A stretch of 64,000 nt of DNA from Monosporascus cannonballus (taxonomy: Eukaryota; Ascomycota; Sordariomycetes; Xylariales). The translations under genes and the position numbers were made by a program. The stretch spans positions 868,001 to 932,000 of the forward strand of contig QJNS01000001.1 of NCBI GenBank assembly GCA_004154925.1, given 5' to 3'. Positions 58,816-64,000 of the stretch are shown here, one piece after another. The notes beneath the pieces were generated by a model. The model saw only the letters and a list, made by a program, of their open reading frames with translations, ran no database searches and was not told the DNA's origin. Every line of letters starts with the position of its first letter. The first letter of the stretch is position 1.

Positions 58816-61800
58816 TTTTGCATTCTCGATTTATAATCCCGGAAAACGATTTTATTAATTAGCCGAAATTAAAAATTAACTTAAAAAATATCCGTCAAAA
58901 AACATATTATATTTTTATAAATAATAAATATTATTAAAAGGAGAAAAGTTAATTTAATATATAGTAAAACAATATTATTAAATACTATTATAAATTTTAT
59001 TTTTAGTTAATTCTTATTATCGTTATATATAATTATAAAATTATTAAAAATAAAATATAATAATTTAAGAACGAATCTTAAGATAATTATTAATATAATA
59101 TATAATAAGATATAGTAGAAATTATAAGAAAATATTTTACTTAAGAAGAAGAGAATTATAACAAAATTAAAAATCATTAATATAATTTAACAAAATAATA
59201 CGCCGATAATAACGATAAATATAATAATTTGATACGTTATACAAAAAGATATTGACGAAATTTGATAAATTCGAATAAAAATTAAAAGAAAACTTTTATT
59301 TATAAAACAGCCGTAAAATAACGAAATTCTAAAAAGTTAAAAAAAGCTTCTAAAAAAGGTTTGAAACGTAATGATAAAAGCTATTACTAATCTTATTATT
59401 TTAGAAATATAAATTAGAACGCAATAGTATATTATAATGATAAATTAGGGAGCTTTGAGCGAAAATTGCATAATATCGAGTATAATTAACAAACTTGTAT
59501 TATTATAAAAATATAATTTAAAACTTTTTATAACGACGAATATCAAAAGTTAGGCATTTGCTCACGATAAAAAGATCTTCCGCGAAATTAATTACTTGGA
59601 AATTTTTGTTTAAGAAAATGAACTAAATAATTAATTTGGATATCGATTTACTTAAAAATTATAATACAATCTTAAGATTATTATAAATACGTTAATACGG
59701 AATTTTAATTAATAGCGGGATTAATTAAGTAAGATTTTTCTTATATCTTATTAATAGATAAGAAAAAAACATTTTAATATTTAACCGAAAATAACAACGA
59801 ATATAAGTATAAAAATACGATAAATATTTTATTACTTGAATGAATAAAGCACAAGAAAAAGAATAAATATTAAAGAAAAATACGAAATATTATTGTTATT
59901 ATTAAAGCGAAAATGGAGTAACTAAATAATAAATTAAAGCAGTGGCCCTAGAAGTTCAAAGTTTAATTAATATACTACCATAATACCGCTACTATAAGCA
60001 GCTTTTTAAAATGGAGCTTAATACGAAACTATTAGAATATAGTGAATAAAATTATGAAATAATTCTTAAAAAAAGTTTTTCAACAAAGTTTTACCTTATC
60101 TACAACTTTAATGAAAACGAATTATGCGCTTTTAAAAAATATTTAAAAGATCGGTTATTAAAAGGATAGATTTAATTTCTATAATTACTAATAAAATGTC
60201 TTATATGTTTCTTATTTAAAAAAAATATAAAACTGCGATTTATAGTCGAGTTTCGATAACTAAACGTTTTTATTGTTAAAAATCGAATATTATTATCCTT
60301 AATTATAGAAATAAATAACCGACTTTACGAAACTAAATAATTTATAATATTTAACCTTAAATATAGATATAACTTTATTAGGATTAAAAAAAGAATGCGA
60401 ATGAAAAATAACCTTTAAAACGAAATATCAATTATTTAAGTATTTGATTATACCAATAGGACTTATAAACGTATTAATAATTTTTTATCAAATATTAAAT
60501 TATATATTACGAAAATATTTCCATATTTTTATTGTGTATTATTTTAACGATATCCTTATTTTTCGGAAACGAAAAAGATATATGCAAGATACGTTCATAA
60601 AGTTTTTTAAGTTTTATAAGATATAAGGTTGTTAGTTAACGCAAAAAAGAATTAATTTTATACTTAAAAAGTAAAATATTTAGGATATATTATTATTTCA
60701 GAGTATATTAGAATAGATCTAAAGAAAATCGCTGTAGTTAGAGAATAGCAAATATTAACGACAGTTAAAGAGGTATAGGTATTTTTTAAATTCGCCAATT
60801 ATTACAGAAAATTCATTCGAAACTTTAGCAAAATAGATATATCTTTAATTAATCTTATTAAGAACGAAAAAGAATTTAAATAAACGTTCTAAATAAAAAT
60901 GGTATTCCAGAAAATTAAGAATGCAATTATTAACGAGCTAGTGCTAATTATGTATAATTTAATTTGCCCCGTTAAGCTAGAAACCGATATTTCGGATTAC
61001 GCGTTAGGCGTAATATTCGGATAGCGAAATAATTAAGGCAAATTGTACCTTAATACATTCTTTTTATACAAGTTAAAAAGAGCCGAGCTTAATTACGTTA
61101 TTTCAGATAAGGAATTTATGGTTATTGTTATGGCTTTTCGAAAGTTCAAATATTTCTTAAAGAGAAATTTATATTAGGTTAAAATTTATACGGATTATAA
61201 GAATTCTATCCGTTTTATTATAACCAAAGAACTTACAGAACGATAATTAAAATACGCGAAAGAATTAGCGAACTTTAATTTCGTTATTATCTATAAGAAA
61301 AGTTTAAAAAACGGTAAAGCCGATACTTTAAATAAGCGACCAGAGTTCGAACAAAAATTGATCAAGGTTAGCCATATAATTTTTAACATTATTATAGCAG
61401 AATAGTTACGTTTACGACAGATTACGATAATTCGAGCAGTACTTTTTGATATGCATTAAAAAATCCAGTAATATAATAACGGTTTTTTAAAAAAACTAAA
61501 AAATAAACAAAATATAAGTTTTAGAGGAATATTGAAAAAATCTAGTGCGAAAAATATATAAATATTAATTACATAGATATCCAGAGATTTATAAAACCTT
61601 AAAATAACTTTAACGTATTTATTCTTTTCTTAAAATGAAAATAGTAGTTTAGAAAGCACGAAAACAGTGCGACCTTTGTAATAAGGCTAAAATACGACGA
61701 CATAAGCTATACGAAGAATTATAACTATTATTAATATTAAGAAAACTATGAAAATCGATTAGTATAGATTTTATTATTAAATTTCCTTTATTCGAAAATC

Positions 61801-62790
61801 TAGCGATAAAAATACATTACGATAATATTTTCATTATTATTAATCGATTTACGAAGTTTTTTTAGCTTTTATTTTATTAGGAGGATATAAATGCGAAATA
61901 AATGATATATATCTTTTTCAAAAACGTTTTTAATATATACGAAATGTTATACAAAATTATCTTAAACAGAGAAATTATATTTATTTTAAAGTTTTGCCAA
62001 AATCTTATATTACAAATCGAATTAAATTATAAATTGTTCAGTGTATTTAGACTTTAGATAAACGAATAAATAGAATGGTTAAATTAGATATTGGAAATAT
62101 ATTTGCAGTATGATATTAAGTATAAACAAAATAATTAGGTTAAAAAGTTACTAATCGCCTAACTAGCTTATAATACCAGTTATTACGAAAATATTAAAAT
62201 TATTTTAGCTAACGCTAATTTGAGTTTTATACCAGAAATATACTGAGATTTCTATAAAAAAGAACCAGTTAACACCAAAGTAATCCTTACGTCAAAACAG
62301 TTAAAATAGTTATATTAGGAAATAAAAACAGAATTAGAATTCGTACGTAATCAAATAACTAAATATTATAACGAGAAACGGTTAACGAGGTTAAGTTTCG
62401 AAAAAGAAAAGATAATTTACCTCGTTACTAAAAATATGCAAATAAAAAGACAAATAAAAAACTCGATTTCAAATATATCGAACCATATAAAATAGCCAAG
62501 AAATTTTAGAAAATAACTACCACTTAGAATTTTCACCAAAAGTTAAATTCTATTCAGTTTTTAATATGTCTCTGCTTAAGTTAATAACGAATACCATAAA
62601 AGTGTATGTAATATAAAACAACGTCAAGGTAAAAAGTAAACAAATATATAAGGTGGAGAAAATATTCGACATAAAAAAACAGATTTACGTAATATCTAAT
62701 TAAATGAAAAAAGTATCCAAACTTCGAAAACACCTAGAAATTAACCAAGAATCTTATAAATGTGTAATACCTGTTAAAGAACTTTTACCG
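58816..62790 (+). pseudogene. Gypsy Gag-Pol relic with chromodomain (element D)
   Basis: Plus-strand polyprotein, frameshifted and with many stops but readable. RT: FIRIKK, KTKYQLFKYLIIPIGLINV (about 60,418-60,474), IFIVYYFNDILIF with the YxDD box at 60537-60551 (first Asp now Asn). RNase H: LETDISDYALGVIFG (about 60,976), AELNYVISDKEF, IYTDYKN, KELTER, KKSLKNGKADTLNKRPEFE (to about 61,350). Integrase: zinc part CDLCNKAKIRRHK (from 61668), SISIDFIIKFP, LNREIIFILKFCQNL. C-terminal chromodomain-like YVISN.MKKVSKLRKHLE (about 62,686-62,745). It matches A and B in reverse complement. The gag part (58,860-59,850) is not readable. A chromodomain implies integration targeted to heterochromatin. Confidence 0.85.
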
Positions 62791-63405
62791 ACAGTAACGG
62801 GATTACTAAGAAAGGCCTTCTAATCGAAGTCCTCGAAAACGGACTAGTTAAAGGAGTTAATAAGTGGTACCGATAAAGGAGCCTCGGCTTCTGCGAGCTT
62901 TTGTTCGTTCAGTTTATTTATTAACTAAAGTTCGCGATTAATAATGTTAACTTCCTTACCGTAAAAAAAATTTCTTTTGATAACGGAGTTTAAAAATGCG
63001 ATTAATAGTTTCGTTAAAATTACGCTATTTATATAGCAAGTTTTTCTTCATTTCTCGCTAAAAACGCAAAACACTGTTCTTAATAATAACTTTCTTACAA
63101 TTTAAATGATTTTTCTTTTCTCTAATACGACGCAAAAAGTTAATTAAAACGTTAAAGCTATCGTAACGATAACGGTCCTTAATATATTCGCTATAATAAC
63201 GAATTTTTTAAATTATTTAATATTTGGTATTATTTTCGAAATAAACCATATACAACATAATTTCAAAACTAAATTTAACAATATCAATAACCAGAAAATT
63301 TAGGTTTTCTTTTTCATTGGAACGATTACGAGGCTTGCGGCTAGCAATACAACCTGTTATAGTAAAAGTTAATAACTTATTAGGAAAGAAAATCTTTAAA
63401 GGCAA
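62790..63405 (-). pseudogene. Antisense Cys-rich / coiled-coil ORF of element D
   Basis: Convergent with pol. N-terminal part 63405-63217 is open: FFPNKLLTFTITGC, then KFSFEIMLYMVYFENNTKY (B has KFSFEIMPYTPYFENNAKC). Past stops and a shift the frame gives FNETINRIFKLRYQKKFF, LINKLNEQKLAEAEAPLS, PLINSFN.SVFEDFD.KAF and NPVTVG, parallel to B: basic helix, acidic stretch, NS(L/F)(N/D)W-like tail. The dots mark stops where Trp is expected. Two copies keep the same layout, so this was a real coding region of the family. Function unknown. Confidence 0.6.
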
Positions 63406-63428
63406 AGATCCTAAAGAAAGAAAAATCG

Positions 63429-63828
63429 TATTACGATCTAACCTAAGATCGGCCGCAGAAACGGTCGGATCTACGTAAAAAAGGTTACTTAATTTGGATT
63501 TTTCTTGCCATTAACATCTAAGTAAATCTATACAAAACCAATCGAATATAATAAATTTAAATCTATAACGACGTTAACATTTAATAAAAATTTAATTAAT
63601 TTATAAAAAGTATATATATTAATTATTTTTATAGTTTAAATAATTTCAGTTTGTAATACTTATTAATATTAATTGTTTGTTATAATAATTCGTTATTTAA
63701 AACGCCTTTGTTATTTGGAAACGTAATTACGTTATTGTATTTATTACTTATATTTCTACGATACCTTTGCTAACATAAACCCGTACGACTTAGGTTTAAT
63801 AGTTAGTTAATTAGCCTAGCCGTTATGC
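63429..63828 (+). repeat. 3' LTR of element D (LTR C)
   Basis: About 400 bp, the reverse complement of the A/B LTR arrangement (TATTACGATC...GCCTAGCCGTTAT), fitting a plus-strand element. Next to it internally is AAATCG, the complement of the CGATTT that follows the LTR in A. Confidence 0.8.
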
Positions 63829-63853
63829 GTTGCGGTATAGTGCAGCCGTTACA
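63829..63853. mobile_element. Short TG...CA element M3, right half
   Basis: GTTGCGGTATAGTGCAGCCG then TTACA matches the last ~25 bp of M1 and is followed by ATTTG, the duplication seen at 58390-58394. About 33 bp of the middle are missing. Confidence 0.7.
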
Positions 63854-63858
63854 ATTTG

Positions 63859-64000
63859 CTTTTGTACGACCGGAAGTAATTAACTATTAATATTTATTAC
63901 TTTTTTAATAATATATAAAATTATACTGATTATTATATCTATAAATAATTAAATATTAATTTAAATAAGAAACTCTATAATAATTTATATCCTATAAGAG
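63859..64000. other. AT-rich right edge
   Basis: RIPped DNA, nothing recognised. Confidence 0.4.

Overview
This window looks like a stretch of AT-rich, transposon-packed DNA from a filamentous ascomycete (Pezizomycotina). The evidence is short GT-AG introns (57-90 nt, with CTAAC-like branch sites) in the few real genes, Ty1/Copia and chromodomain Ty3/Gypsy LTR retrotransposons, and mutation of the TE DNA in the RIP (repeat-induced point mutation) pattern: C-to-T and G-to-A changes, CAG/CAA/TGG codons turned into stops, and Cys codons turned into Tyr. I cannot name the species from the sequence alone.

Layout. (1) 1-3,250, normal base composition: a minus-strand secreted FAD-linked (berberine-bridge type) oxidoreductase gene, cut by the left edge and carrying a 1-nt frameshift, and a divergent plus-strand S10 serine carboxypeptidase pseudogene with three in-frame stops and two frameshifts. 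(2) 3,440-15,646: a RIPped Copia element (F, minus strand, 239-bp LTRs, AGGAC target duplication) with a Gypsy element (A, 4,023-10,304) nested inside it. (3) 15,739-18,106: an island with an intact four-exon DHA2-type MFS transporter and, upstream, a 31-bp tandem repeat. (4) 18,115-22,703: AT-rich relics, a 45-bp inverted repeat pair and a small GC patch. (5) 22,709-29,608: Gypsy element B, same family as A. (6) 30,333-31,500: a small hairpin element and a GC-normal patch without a gene. (7) 31,500-43,707: solo LTRs, short TG...CA elements, an old Gypsy relic (H), and an LTR element (I) inserted into it. (8) 44,131-46,110: an island with an intact two-exon nitroreductase of the Frm2/Hbn1 type. 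(9) 47,095-52,674: Gypsy element G with 190-bp LTRs. (10) 52,675-54,513: a cluster of palindromic repeats enclosing two tRNA-like, SINE-like units. (11) 54,514-64,000: AT-rich relics, then a 125-bp-type element split by a block holding a plus-strand Gypsy pol (RT, RNase H, integrase, chromodomain) flanked by two LTRs in opposite orientation.

How the parts relate. The few host genes (FAD oxidoreductase, carboxypeptidase, MFS exporter, nitroreductase) are of kinds often found in accessory or secondary-metabolism neighbourhoods, but they are far apart and two are broken, so no working cluster is claimed. Nearly everything else is nested retrotransposon insertion followed by RIP. The order of events can partly be read: F before A; H before I and before one solo LTR; a short TG...CA element before the Gypsy block that splits it. 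The most interesting signal is a cysteine-rich, coiled-coil-like reading frame lying antisense between the integrase and the 3' LTR of the Gypsy family, found in copies A, B and D.
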